Assembly: GCA_001766655.1 (NCBI GenBank) | Contig: MJCC01000002.1 | Span: 281,050-345,049, forward strand | Length of the DNA stretch: 64,000 bases | Direction: 5' to 3' | DNA from: Phytomonas francai | Lineage: Eukaryota > Euglenozoa > Kinetoplastea > Trypanosomatida > Trypanosomatidae | Shown here: piece by piece, positions 9,193-19,680 of the stretch | Layout: the number at the start of each line of letters is the position of its first letter | Position numbering within the stretch: position 1 is the first letter of the stretch | Made by a program: the position numbers and the translations under genes | The notes under the pieces: generated by a model | Databases searched by the model: none | Told to the model about the DNA's origin: nothing | What the model saw: the letters and a program-made list of their open reading frames with translations, nothing else

Positions 9193-10932
9193 ATGCATAC
9201 TGAAAAAAAAAATTGCACATCATTTAGTTATACTAGAGACCTACTTAGGTCCGCGAGCCACGCCACTTACGAATCAAAGCACACAACTCAGCATCCTTGG
9301 CAACTTCCCTTGAGCACAATTATGCAATGTGTATCACAGAGCGCTCACAGTGACAAATTACCCACTATTACAGATGAGATCGCTACTCAACAACACCCTG
9401 ATGCGTCCACTGGCTTGCTGGCGACACTTTCCGCACACAATCTTGACAGCGAAGGGTGTAATCTAAGAAAAAATCGCGTAAGCGAGGCATTAGAGAGAGT
9501 AGCTGCAGTAGCAGCTAGTGGTAAAAAGGAAAGCAGCGTGCATCGAGATCATGATGATGGGCTGATTACGCCCACTGGTTTGATACTCGAGCACATGCCC
9601 GGCCTGCATTTACCAAATCCATATTTATCCTGTGCTAAGATAGATACACTAACCGCGTCTATCTGTGACGCCGCAGATTCTCTCGCTACACTTCAACTCG
9701 CACAGTCCGAAACCTTGGGCGGTGCCCCTTCTCCAAGAGCCGAGTACCACCAGCCCTCTCAAAGCATCAGAAAGCGGGGACGTGATAAACCGCAGGCCTC
9801 CCACGACGCAACCCACAGCACTGATCCCACGGAGGTGCATGGGATACACCAATTTCTGCCGTCGCCTAGGCTAGCCTTCCATCAGAAGGACCTTAGCGAT
9901 AAGGACTTCCGCCGTGAGGCCCTGCTGGGGCAGGGCAGCTATTCCATCGTTACGAGCGCCACGCACTTGCCGTCCGGGCGCCTCTTCGCCCTGAAGGAGA
10001 TTTCTCGCTTTCACCTGTGTCAGAACGGCATGGATAGGCAGCTCCAGTGGGAGATCAATGTTCACCGCAAACTGCGCCATCCGAATGTTGTCCGCTTGTA
10101 CAGTTACTACGTCACGCCGCAGTACATCCACCTGGTTCTGGAGTACTGCCCACAGGGGACCATTCTGCAGCGCCTACGCGCGGCTCCTGGGGGTCGACTC
10201 GACGAATTGCACGCCTCCCGCTACGCCCGGCATGTCGCGCGGGCGCTGGAGCACCTCCACCGGAACAGCATCGCCCACCGGGACCTCAAGTTGGAGAACG
10301 TCCTCCTCGACCAACGCGGCGTCGCGAAACTTGCGGATTTTGGGTGGTCAAAGGTTGTCTGCGCCGGCGCGGAGGGGGAGGGCGGGGGATGGCCATGGTT
10401 ATCGACACGCCGCGATGTGGATGTGAACGTGGCGGAGGCAGAGGAGGAGCCGCACCGCCCTGGGTCGCGAGGGAGCGCAGTGTCAGCGCGGTCGCCTGGG
10501 CCACGCTTCACCGTTTGCGGGACACTGGACTACCTCTCCCCCGAGATGGTCTCTGCGCAGCCGCACACAGCGAAGACGGATATCTGGTCCCTCGGCGCGA
10601 TGATTGTAGAGATGCTCACTGGGGAACCGCCTTTTTATCACGCCTCGCAACAGGAAACACTGGAGGCGATCCGCACCAAGGCGCCCAATTTGTGCGGCCG
10701 GCGCTCGTTGTTGTATACCAGGCCAAAAGACATTTATTCCGAAACGGATGAAGAAAAGGCTGTAGAGGGAAATAGCTTCGTCGCGGGATCCATACTGCAG
10801 GACGAGATGCCAGTGCGGCTTTCTCCTTTAGCTCAAAACTTAGTTTTGAGTATGCTGAATAAGTCACCAGACGAACGTCCGACCATTGAGCAAGTTCTTC
10901 AACATCCCTGGCTTACGAAGAACAGAAGTTAG
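9193..10932 (+). CDS. Aurora-like serine/threonine protein kinase
   Basis: A 579-residue protein with an Aurora-type catalytic domain from about residue 236 to the end. Visible elements: glycine loop GQGSYSIV at 246-253, lysine K268 in FALKE, catalytic loop HRDLKLEN with D364, DFGWS at 382-386, and activation-loop end FTVCGTLDYLSPEM at 439-452. DFGWS and CGTLDYL-PEM are Aurora hallmarks; T440 matches the autophosphorylated Thr288 of Aurora A. Two departures stand out: an extra 40 or so residues, rich in Gly, Glu and Arg, between DFG and the activation threonine, and an insertion at about 495-535 in the C-lobe. The first 235 residues are polar and probably disordered. Trypanosomatids carry three Aurora-like kinases: AUK1 is the short chromosomal-passenger form, so this longer one is more likely an AUK2 or AUK3 counterpart. 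GC content is high over the kinase core. Confidence 0.88.
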   Translation: MHTEKKNCTSFSYTRDLLRSASHATYESKHTTQHPWQLPLSTIMQCVSQSAHSDKLPTITDEIATQQHPDASTGLLATLSAHNLDSEGCNLRKNRVSEALERVAAVAASGKKESSVHRDHDDGLITPTGLILEHMPGLHLPNPYLSCAKIDTLTASICDAADSLATLQLAQSETLGGAPSPRAEYHQPSQSIRKRGRDKPQASHDATHSTDPTEVHGIHQFLPSPRLAFHQKDLSDKDFRREALLGQGSYSIVTSATHLPSGRLFALKEISRFHLCQNGMDRQLQWEINVHRKLRHPNVVRLYSYYVTPQYIHLVLEYCPQGTILQRLRAAPGGRLDELHASRYARHVARALEHLHRNSIAHRDLKLENVLLDQRGVAKLADFGWSKVVCAGAEGEGGGWPWLSTRRDVDVNVAEAEEEPHRPGSRGSAVSARSPGPRFTVCGTLDYLSPEMVSAQPHTAKTDIWSLGAMIVEMLTGEPPFYHASQQETLEAIRTKAPNLCGRRSLLYTRPKDIYSETDEEKAVEGNSFVAGSILQDEMPVRLSPLAQNLVLSMLNKSPDERPTIEQVLQHPWLTKNRS

Positions 10933-11367
10933 ATGACAGCCATATAATCGCCGCACTATAGCTTCACACAAAAAAAAGGAAAAGCGCTTAAAGAAATGTA
11001 TAACCCATAATGAATGAGTAAAAATTAGATCTAATGTTAGCAGTTCTAGAGATTTCCTGCCGCTTTTACAAATTTCACATTTTTTTCTGATACACGATAT
11101 TCTGAAATGATTCCTGCAAGTAATGTTTCGTGTGTTCTGTTGTATTGAATGAGGTTACTATGGATTCTTTGGAGCAACATCGGGGATGAATGTCTCATGA
11201 AAGAAAAATAAAAGTGTATCCCCCCACTTATTTTTCAGACACTGAGGATCACTGATGCCTTTTCTTTCCCCTCGCTTGTTTCGCTTAAGGCGCATACATC
11301 TCTGCCATTCGGTATATTCTGTAAACTATATACCTATTTCTCCCATCTTTATTACTTCTGACTACCT

Positions 11368-11404
11368 CCCCCCCCCCCCCCCTAATATATATATATATAT
11401 ATAT
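11368..11404. repeat. Poly-C tract joined to (TA)n
   Basis: Fifteen consecutive C at 11368-11382 are followed at once by a TA dinucleotide tract to about 11404. The arrangement could serve as a strong pyrimidine tract or be a slippage hot spot. Confidence 0.85.
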
Positions 11405-11867
11405 GTATAACTTAGATTTTCGAACTCATTGACTTTCATTGTGTATCTGCTATTTGTTACTTGGTCTTTCGTTAGAATCGCTCTGTTATGCTATACTCAT
11501 GGATACAGTAACTTGACATTGAAAGAACACATATTCGGATAAAATCCAAATCACCATTTAAGAAATTGCCTGTAATTATCCTTAAACTTATTATTCTTAT
11601 TATTTAGACGATTCAGACTTTTTTCTCCCAGATTTTTCATTCATTCGCATATATATTCTCAAGTTATATCGTATCACAGGATAAAACTGAGGGGACCACC
11701 CCAAAAAGAAAAAAGAACAGTGCACTCGTCTTTACAAGTGTAGCAATATAAAATATACATTTTTCGTAGTCGCATTCGCACATCATTTTTTCCCGTATCA
11801 CATCCTCTCCTTCTTGTGAAACCGCCAGGACACGTTTATCATATTTAGGTTTTCTTTTTTTAAGGCG

Positions 11868-11869
<2 letters not shown>

Positions 11870-11906
<37 letters not shown>
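11870..11906. repeat. (AT)n microsatellite
   Basis: An uninterrupted AT dinucleotide repeat of about 37 bases in the spacer before the first RRM gene. Confidence 0.9.
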
Positions 11907-11908
<2 letters not shown>

Positions 11909-12442
11909 AACTCTGTTCCATATACAAGAATACAAAGTTGCACCCTCGTCATTTGCTGTTGTTATTTGTTTGTTCTTTAGTTATTATAATAGGCTTACAT
12001 ATTTCTGAAGCATTCAGTGGCGAAAACGTAAAGACAAATAAAGAAAGCCTAGCTTCAGTATCCTCTGATCTTTTTCTCGCTCTGCTAAGGGAACAAATTG
12101 TATTACATGTATATGTACATATATTAAAAATACCAAGAAGATTACTAGTCTAGTATCCATTTATTGTATCCTTTTAATATACCCTATATCATTCACGTTG
12201 GTATAAAGATATATAGATATATATATATCTAACAACAGATAAAACAAAATCATATTACACATTTTTCGTCTAAATTACATAATCACGGAAAACAAGAGGA
12301 CATCATATTTATCTTTTAGTAAAAGTTGATCCCCATAATACTAAACGGAAGAACGATTAGATCTTCTTAATTTTTATTGTTGTTTGCTAAACGCACTTTG
12401 GGTAAAAAAGGAGGAAATCTAAAAATATTACCTAAATAGTTC

Positions 12443-14050
12443 ATGTATTTTATTCTTCCAAATGTTGACTCCACATCACAGGCACAGTTTGCCTCATCCT
12501 CGCCACCGCTATATGAATCCATCGCTTCAGATCCTGATGGCCCCCGCAGCCAAACTAATCTGTTTGTTCGCAAACTTGCCTCGTCGATAACAGAAAAAGC
12601 GCTTCAAAGCATTTTTGAACCATTCGGTACCATCACTTCTTTTGCTCTAATGCGCGATATTCATACCGGTGACAGTCTTGGCACCGCCTTTGTGCGCTAT
12701 CAAACCCACAAGGAGGCGTGTAAGGCTATGAGTGCGCTTGACGGCGCGGATTTGTACGGCCGTCCAGTTTCCATTCAGTGGGCGAAAAAGCAGCATGATG
12801 GTACCCCTATTGGGGAGGATAGGAAAAAGATTCGAAAGCTTTTTGTGCGGAATATTCCAATGGACATCACGTCAAAACAGCTACGCCAACTTTTCTCATC
12901 ACACGGGTCAATCAGCAATGTCACGATTCATAATGACACAGCCGCCCTCCAGAGCACTGAAGGCGGTCACCCACTGCCGCAGCGTAACATCGCGTTTATC
13001 CTTTTCCACGAGGACGGCGCCGCGGAAATGGCGGTGCAGGCTCTCCATAACGTCTGCCCCTTTGAATCTTGTGAAGGGATACCCCTGATGGTAAAGCTCG
13101 CTGAGGACAACCGCCAGCGGTTGGGGCGCCGACAAAAATATGGTAATTCACAACTCGGCGTTGCTATGCCATCTTCTATGTGCGGAAATGCCGCGGCGTT
13201 TAGTAGCATTGCCTCCTCCGATGGCATCACGATGTCGCCGCCGAACTCCGTTTTCCCGTCGCTCGCTCCGCCCTACGGCTCTGGGCTAATCCACTCCTCA
13301 AACGGCTTCCCCAACTACGTGTACGCCCAGGCCCCGCAGAACTCGTTCGTTCTCTACCCTGGCCAATCCCCGGTGTCCCAGCAGCTGTTCCCGCCGTCCG
13401 CCGTCGCGCCCTCCTCGCCGTCGGGGTCCTACCTCGGCGCGCTGGACTACGCGGCGGCGGCCCCCGCGCCGGCCTACCCGCCCTGTTTCCAGGCCCCCGT
13501 GACGTTCCTCTGCATGGGCGTGGACGACCGGGGCCAGCCCGTCGTGCAGCCCCACAGCGTCACCTACGGGATGCCCGCGCCCTCCCAGCCCCAGCCCATG
13601 CAGGGCTCCGCGTGTCACACGGCCGCGGCCGCCCTGAACTCGGTCCCGGTGTCACAAGTGAGTACGCCACGGATGGCGGACTCGAGCAACGACACCCACA
13701 GCGTGAACCCGTCCCAGCTGACGTGCCCTAGCACGATCTCGATGAACGGGCCCGTCGAGCCCGGGATAAACCTGCAGACACACGAACCCGGGGTCGACAT
13801 CCAGTCGAAGAGCCAGTCGAAAGTGAGTGAGCCAAATGCCGCCTACCCGTCGTCGGCTACTATATCAAGTGCCATCACCTCCTCAAGCGGCAACAAAGAT
13901 TATGATGAGTTGATAAATGCGACGAAGGGGCGTATGGGTGAGTACTATGTCAAGGGTAACATCGACAACAGCTCTCCAGAAATGGGAGCTATAGTTTACC
14001 ATGACATCTTCAAGTCTAATTCTCCGGCTGCCGACGGTCAATGGGATTGA
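12443..14050 (+). CDS. Two-RRM RNA-binding protein, paralogue A
   Basis: A 535-residue RNA-binding protein with two N-terminal RRM domains and a long low-complexity tail. RRM1 spans about 38-115, with RNP2 LFVRKL at 40-45 and RNP1 LGTAFVRY at 79-86. RRM2 spans about 131-222, with RNP2 KLFVRNI at 132-138 and RNP1 RNIAFILF at 181-188. It shares distinctive strings with three other proteins in this window: MRxIHTG and GTAFVR in RRM1, the W-A-K/R-K linker, RKLFVRNIP, and FESCxGIPLMVKLAEDN after RRM2. The C-terminal 300 residues are rich in Ser, Pro, Ala, Gln and Tyr, as in proteins that condense into RNP granules. DNA over about 13.3-13.8 kb is strikingly GC-rich. The role is probably post-transcriptional control of mRNA; target and gene name are not known to me. 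Confidence 0.88.
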   Translation: MYFILPNVDSTSQAQFASSSPPLYESIASDPDGPRSQTNLFVRKLASSITEKALQSIFEPFGTITSFALMRDIHTGDSLGTAFVRYQTHKEACKAMSALDGADLYGRPVSIQWAKKQHDGTPIGEDRKKIRKLFVRNIPMDITSKQLRQLFSSHGSISNVTIHNDTAALQSTEGGHPLPQRNIAFILFHEDGAAEMAVQALHNVCPFESCEGIPLMVKLAEDNRQRLGRRQKYGNSQLGVAMPSSMCGNAAAFSSIASSDGITMSPPNSVFPSLAPPYGSGLIHSSNGFPNYVYAQAPQNSFVLYPGQSPVSQQLFPPSAVAPSSPSGSYLGALDYAAAAPAPAYPPCFQAPVTFLCMGVDDRGQPVVQPHSVTYGMPAPSQPQPMQGSACHTAAAALNSVPVSQVSTPRMADSSNDTHSVNPSQLTCPSTISMNGPVEPGINLQTHEPGVDIQSKSQSKVSEPNAAYPSSATISSAITSSSGNKDYDELINATKGRMGEYYVKGNIDNSSPEMGAIVYHDIFKSNSPAADGQWD

Positions 14051-16867
14051 TATGCTTCGGCCCCATCACTCACAGAATCAGGTCTGCACAAGGTGTGACA
14101 CTGCCTGATAGTACGCTAGTGCTGAGTTACCAAAGTGAAAATAATGTAATATATAGGCTTTGCTGTAAGCGATTTTGGAAAGAAAGGCTTATTCAAGATG
14201 GAAAAGCTCGAAGGAAAACATTTTTTTTCGCATCTCTATACACTTCAGTTGAAGGAATGATCTATTGTTATATATATATATATATAGATCAAAATCTCAT
14301 TTATCTTTTATTTTCTGTATATCAATTAAATTTTATTTATTTAATCATTTTTCCCATCCCGTTTCCCATTGAGTGCATTTTTAAGTATATATCATTGTTT
14401 TTCAGAGAACATTCTTTATTAGTATTATCTTTAGAAAGGGTAAAAGTAACGTAAAAGTTAGTGTTTTCCCTCGATATATGTAAATTTTGATTGATGAGAA
14501 TAACGTTTAGTTGTTTTCTTATCGAAAAGCACATTGTTTCGAAATTTCTTGTAGCAAGAGAATGGCTTTATGCATAATTTTATCCATCGGAATTTAAATT
14601 CTTCCTTATTCCAGAAAATAACCCTCTGTTATATATTCATATGAATATAGAGGAAACAGGTGCTCATTAAAAGAGACAAAGTGGGCATCAGGAGGAAAAT
14701 AATAATAACAGAATACAATTACGAATTCCGTTCTGTAGTAATTATGGCAGTACTATCAAAGGTGATTTAAAGAGGTGTTCTTACAGTAGAAAGAAAAAAG
14801 GAATAAAAAGCATCTACCAATGTATGGCTGCATTCTTTTGTTGTAAAGTGATTTTATATAGAATATATATATACATACATATATACAATACCGAATGCTT
14901 GACATCGTATTATGCGTTTATTTTGAAATTTAACAAAAAGGTTATTTTGAACTACTTAATTCTATGTGGAGATATATGTGACGAATGGTCTGAATTCTTT
15001 TGGCACTACGAATTTTTTCCCTTTTTTTAATGTGTCACGTTTTTCTTTTCTACATATAGATCAATTGTTAAACTGCTGATTTGGTTGTATTTTCCCTACT
15101 TTCATTCATTTACAAGTTATTTATCGTGCTTTTTATTTTATCATTTTGTCTGTTTTCCTTATTTACAGTTGATTAACTTTGTTTGGTTTTTACTTGTGAG
15201 TTTTTTCAAATTACAAAAAAAACCTATATATTCAGATTTAGTTTAAGGATATTATTTATCTCGATAAGCTAATTTATTTTATTATCCATTTCGATTTCGT
15301 GTCCCTACGCTATAATTATCAGACATACTTTTTTGAGCTTTTGATACTTTTTTCGTGGGCTAATTCCATTCGATTCTAGGATTTCCTTTCGCTTTTCGCT
15401 ATATTCCTTGCTCTCTCGGCTAGAGCCCTTTATAAAAGCGGAAACACGACAAAATTAATAAAATTTATCTAGATGTAGAATGGATGCATATGTGTAATTC
15501 TGAAAAAAAAAACGACGAATTCTGTTGTATCTAAGCGTGTCCCTCTTCTATTATTTTTTCGGATCAACGGAACATCAAATACCAAATATCAAAGAAAATC
15601 AACCGAATTTGTAGAAAATGCTGAAAAAAAAATTGTCCTTAGGCGCTGGAAATTTTTAGTCAACGATCTGGTTAACAAAAAAAAAAAGAAGAAGAAAAGT
15701 TTAAAACAATGTATATATATATATGCTTATATCTCTAAAAAAAATGGTGATTCCTAAGTTTGGCACCCATTTTCTAAATTTTATGACCAATATAATGATT
15801 TTGCATTTATTGCTCAATTATTCTCTCTCCCCCCCCCACCCATTTTGATTGTGGCTGATATCCTGATCATAACTAAATCGTCCATTTTCAGGAAAATACA
15901 CATTAGACTTTATTTTTGTTCTTTTCTCCCATTCTCTTTTGGAGTTCCACTCATTGTTTTTTCTAAACCCCTTTGATTTGGGTTTGTGTACCGATATTTC
16001 GACTAATACGTTTTTTTAAGTTTTTCTTTTATAATGAAGTACTTTCCCATATGTTTAGTTCCCATTTCCATTTTTTTTATCATTCTCTTTACCAATTCAG
16101 CGTCTAAAGATATTAATAATAATAATAATAACAAATGATGTCAGGGATAAAGTGAAATAGGTTCAGTAAGTTGATGTATATACATATATATACATGTTAT
16201 GAATATGTGTAACTAATACTGGATATGTAAAGAAAAGGGATGTTGTAAAGGAATTCTATAAACGAGTGCATATGTACAGAATTTTCCATTTTGATGCTAC
16301 GAATCATTTATACCCCTTGTTGTTAAGTGACACTTTTCGGTATCGCTTTTTACTAAGGCAACAACGGAGGCTTAAGATTAATAATAAATATGTACTTCCC
16401 TGTAATAACAAACGATTTGACACATTTTCATTCATTAATTGTAAGTTCCACATGCTTAAATATTATTAAGGGTAACGAGTAAAAAAAAAAACAATCCAGA
16501 AAAGTCTAACAATCGGTTGTTAGCCAATCTGTAGAAAAAGAGAATATATTTTCTACCTTTCAGCACATGTTATGTGATATAGTTAAATAGACTTTGCTTC
16601 GAAATAAACTGTTGTTTGATCGTTCTTATTTACCTCAATTAACTTTTTCATTTTGTTCAGCATCTCCATTTTAACGCTAAAGCTACACTCTCTTTCCTAT
16701 TCGATTTCTTGCCTCTCTGCTTAAAGAAGAAAACGTCGTCTGTAAGCAGTAATACTTTTGAAGCGAAAGTGTATAACTAATTATTTTGCATCTGGACCAT
16801 CATTTTGAGTTTTGAGCAGTGTATACCGTCCTGCCCATATTTACTCACTCCTCAAAATAAGAGCGCC
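14051..16867. other. 2.8 kb AT-rich gene desert
   Basis: No credible gene on either strand. T-rich and A-rich runs, (TA)n at about 14270-14286 and (AAT)n at about 16112-16130 dominate. An open frame at 14041-14454 overlapping the end of RRM paralogue A reads as translated T/A-rich UTR. The stretch probably holds a long 3' UTR of paralogue A and the 5' region of paralogue B. Confidence 0.6.
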
Positions 16868-18811
16868 ATGGATACAACCTCAAGCAAAGAATGTTCGGAA
16901 GGTGATGCCGCACAGGATGCTTCTCTATCTGTAAATTCTAGTAGAAATTATAAGTCAGGTGGGGGTAGCCCATCCTTTGACAAGGGGCACGGACAGAATT
17001 CGATGCCTGCGCAACGCAATTCCGGGACTCGGCATAACTTCAGCAGCACCAATCTCTTTATTTACGATCTTGATCACTCAATCGATCAGGAGATCTTGGA
17101 AAAGCACTTTTCTGTTTTTGGGAAAATTCTCTCATCAGCGGTAATGCGAAATATCCATACCGGTGAAAGCCTTGGGACGGCTTTTGTGGAGTTCGAAACA
17201 CACGAACAGGCGCATGAGGCTATGGTTGAGATGTCTGGAAGCACTTTGGAAGGTAAAACGATTTTCGTACAGTGGGCCAGGAAGCACGAGCGCATACCTG
17301 TGGGGGAGGCGCGCCGAAAGATCATGAAACTCTTCGTGCGTAACATTCCTCTGGACATTACCGTGGAGGGCCTAACGGCATTTTTTTCAGCATACGGCAC
17401 GGTCAACCAGATAACAATTCACAAAGACACCGCTCCGGTGCTGGATCCCATGCTAGTACGCCACATCGCCTTCGTGATTTACGGTGAAGAGGGTTCGGCC
17501 GAGAAGGCGGCAATAGCAGTTCAAAATACAAAGCCCTTTGAGTCCTGTAATGGCATTCCGCTCATGGTCAAACTCGCAGAGGACAACGGGAGGGAGCGGA
17601 AGCACTATCATACGGCGGATAAGTCTTCGGGCAGCTTCAAGAAGAAACCGCTCGAAGCGCCGCTACCGATTTCTCCGCCACAGCAATATCCACAATTTCC
17701 CCATTCGAATTCAAACTCGTATTCTGGTTGGGGTGGTGGGCCGGCTAACCCGATGAGCAGCAATTTTGTCGCGGAGGAGCACCTCAACACGCCGATTTTG
17801 CTCCGCCATCTGAGCGGTTCGGAGGGCCCTGTCACCCCGCCCCGGGCCTTCCACCCAGACCACGTCAACTGCGCGAACCTTTGCTACGACCGGGAGTCCC
17901 ACCTGATGCGGTCGTCGCAGCAGTCCGGGATCTTGAGCTCCTCGCAGGCGCGGATATCCTCGTTTCGGAACCAGAGCCCGGGCTGCGTGCGCGCGTCACA
18001 GCGGACGCAGAGCTCCGTCTCCTTCCTCAACTTCGAGGACTACCCCATCTACCCCGCGACCCCGTCACAGCCGCACGAGCCCCCCGCCTCCCTGTCGCGC
18101 CCGAGCACCTCCTCGCAGTCGCTGCAGCACAGCCGCATGACCTCGTTCGTCCTCCGCGACGACTTCTACGACCCCGCGCCGATGGACGCCGCGGCGACCG
18201 TGGGCCCCGGGCTCGGTTTCGGCGCGGACCCGAGGGGCGCCTACTCCCCCGCCCAGCCCCCCAGCCGGGCGTCGTCGGAGATCACCGACCCGAGGGCCCA
18301 CGGCCCGCGCCCTCTGAGCCCGCCGGCGCCGCGGTACGAGGACGCGAATGCGGACCACATGGCGCCCTACCCCAGGCTCCGCACGTGCGCGTCGAGCGGG
18401 GGATTCTACGCCGGTCCGGCCGCCGCCGCCGCGCACGGGATGGCGATCCCGAACCCGCGGAGCGCACTCGCGCGGGCCGCGACCGTCTCGGTTGTCGTTC
18501 CGGACTTCGCGTACCCGGCGAAACTGTACCCGAAATACACACCGAGGGGGAGCTTCTTCGCCCGGGAGGAAAACGAAAGCGAGGCGCAGCCACCCGAGTT
18601 AAGGATGCAACGAAAGGAGTCCACAGTGTATTCGGATTGGAACTCCGTCAACTCTCCCATAAGCGAGGGCGACCCCAACACGGCGGGGGAAATCAGCATC
18701 AAGAGCCGCACCTCGTCTTACAAGGAAATATTCTCCGGCGGTAAACGCGGGTATCGGCACAACCCCTACTCATTTCACGCAGACTCGCAGCATAGCCAGG
18801 CCGAGCTGTAG
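16868..18811 (+). CDS. Two-RRM RNA-binding protein, paralogue B
   Basis: A 647-residue protein from the ATG at 16868; the frame is open 21 codons further upstream but only to a TTG. RRM1 covers about 61-137, with RNP2 LFIYDL at 63-68 and RNP1 LGTAFVEF at 102-109. RRM2 covers about 154-237, with KLFVRNI and then RHIAFVIY as RNP1. The shared family strings MRNIHTG, THEQAxEAM, KLFVRNIPLDIT and FESCNGIPLMVKLAEDN are present. The tail from 240 onward is disordered, rich in Ser, Pro and Arg, with an Ala run near residue 520. The DNA at about 17.85-18.6 kb is very GC-rich, unlike the flanking deserts. In RNP2 of RRM1 the usual Val-Arg is Tyr-Asp, so RNA contact by RRM1 may differ from the other copies. 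Confidence 0.88.
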   Translation: MDTTSSKECSEGDAAQDASLSVNSSRNYKSGGGSPSFDKGHGQNSMPAQRNSGTRHNFSSTNLFIYDLDHSIDQEILEKHFSVFGKILSSAVMRNIHTGESLGTAFVEFETHEQAHEAMVEMSGSTLEGKTIFVQWARKHERIPVGEARRKIMKLFVRNIPLDITVEGLTAFFSAYGTVNQITIHKDTAPVLDPMLVRHIAFVIYGEEGSAEKAAIAVQNTKPFESCNGIPLMVKLAEDNGRERKHYHTADKSSGSFKKKPLEAPLPISPPQQYPQFPHSNSNSYSGWGGGPANPMSSNFVAEEHLNTPILLRHLSGSEGPVTPPRAFHPDHVNCANLCYDRESHLMRSSQQSGILSSSQARISSFRNQSPGCVRASQRTQSSVSFLNFEDYPIYPATPSQPHEPPASLSRPSTSSQSLQHSRMTSFVLRDDFYDPAPMDAAATVGPGLGFGADPRGAYSPAQPPSRASSEITDPRAHGPRPLSPPAPRYEDANADHMAPYPRLRTCASSGGFYAGPAAAAAHGMAIPNPRSALARAATVSVVVPDFAYPAKLYPKYTPRGSFFAREENESEAQPPELRMQRKESTVYSDWNSVNSPISEGDPNTAGEISIKSRTSSYKEIFSGGKRGYRHNPYSFHADSQHSQAEL

Positions 18812-19652
18812 AAAGTAACACAGACAGTAGTTTAAAATGAATAGGGGCATCGATGTAGATGAAGGGTAGTTGGCACTTAAAGGGTGTAGCATTGAATAAC
18901 GCTGGAATGATTGGCTAACATCTCAAGAGGTCAATCGATTCTTAAGTCTTGGAGGCCCCAAGCCACACAAGTAAGGGGTTAAATGAAAGAAAAACGGACA
19001 CAAGAGAAGAGGGTGTTCATATGATGGGAATGAACAAGACACAAATGAAAGGGTAACATTTGTGGATATCTTTATGGATGTGTATGCGTTTAGCCTCCCT
19101 GGGCGCAACTCCGATACTCTTTATGCACAACCACATACTTGAAAGGGGATGCATATACCATAGTAAAATAGAAGGGGGGCAAAACAATGCAAAGAATCTT
19201 CTTGAATTAAATAAGCCACCTGCCCGTTAGTAATAAAATGGCTTAAATGATGATATATTGCTTTCCTCTAAGTATATCTATTGTATTATAGGTATTGGTG
19301 CTGTTTCTATTGTACCATGTGTACACACTACCTACCGCATTTCCCCTTTTTCGAGGCGTCATTTTAAACACTTTTCTTTTTTTATTTTTTCTTCGATTCT
19401 GTATGCCTAAGTTGTCTGTTTCATCTGTTCAAATCACAGGAAAACAAGGCAATAGTACCCCCACCCCCTCTTGTATACATATACGCATATGCTTATCTAT
19501 ATGTATAGGAATATGTATGTATTTTAATTCTATTTTAATTGATTTGTATAATGTTATTTTTTTTCCGCCTTTAACATTGTTAAAATTCTTGGGTTATCCC
19601 TTTCTCTATCTTTTACGTTTTTCCACATCATGTGACGATGAAAATATACAAC

Positions 19653-19680
19653 TATTTATTTATTTATATATATATATATA
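19653..19680 (+). promoter_or_regulatory. ATTTA cluster (AU-rich element-like) joined to TA tract
   Basis: Overlapping TTTA units giving several ATTTA pentamers run into a TA dinucleotide tract. In an mRNA this would be an AU-rich element of the sort that binds stability factors. It lies about 0.85 kb downstream of the stop of RRM paralogue B. A regulatory role is inference. Confidence 0.35.

Larger units (their letters stand above)
10933..12442. other. 1.5 kb gene-free spacer with homopolymer and TA tracts
   Basis: AT-rich. It contains a run of 15 C at 11368-11382 directly followed by (TA)n, and a longer (AT)n at about 11870-11906. A 71-codon plus-strand frame at about 11938-12153 begins with TTG and was not accepted as a gene. 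Confidence 0.55.

Noticed and set aside
10047..10751. 234-codon frame within the kinase gene
   Set aside because: GC-rich shadow; the kinase frame carries all catalytic motifs.
14041..14454. 137-codon frame overlapping the end of RRM paralogue A
   Set aside because: Starts inside the real gene and then runs through AT-rich 3' UTR with repetitive Tyr-Ile from a TA tract; no protein pattern.
17881..18744. 287-codon Arg/Pro-rich plus-strand frame
   Set aside because: Shadow of RRM paralogue B created by the GC-rich block; the RRM frame is the coherent one.
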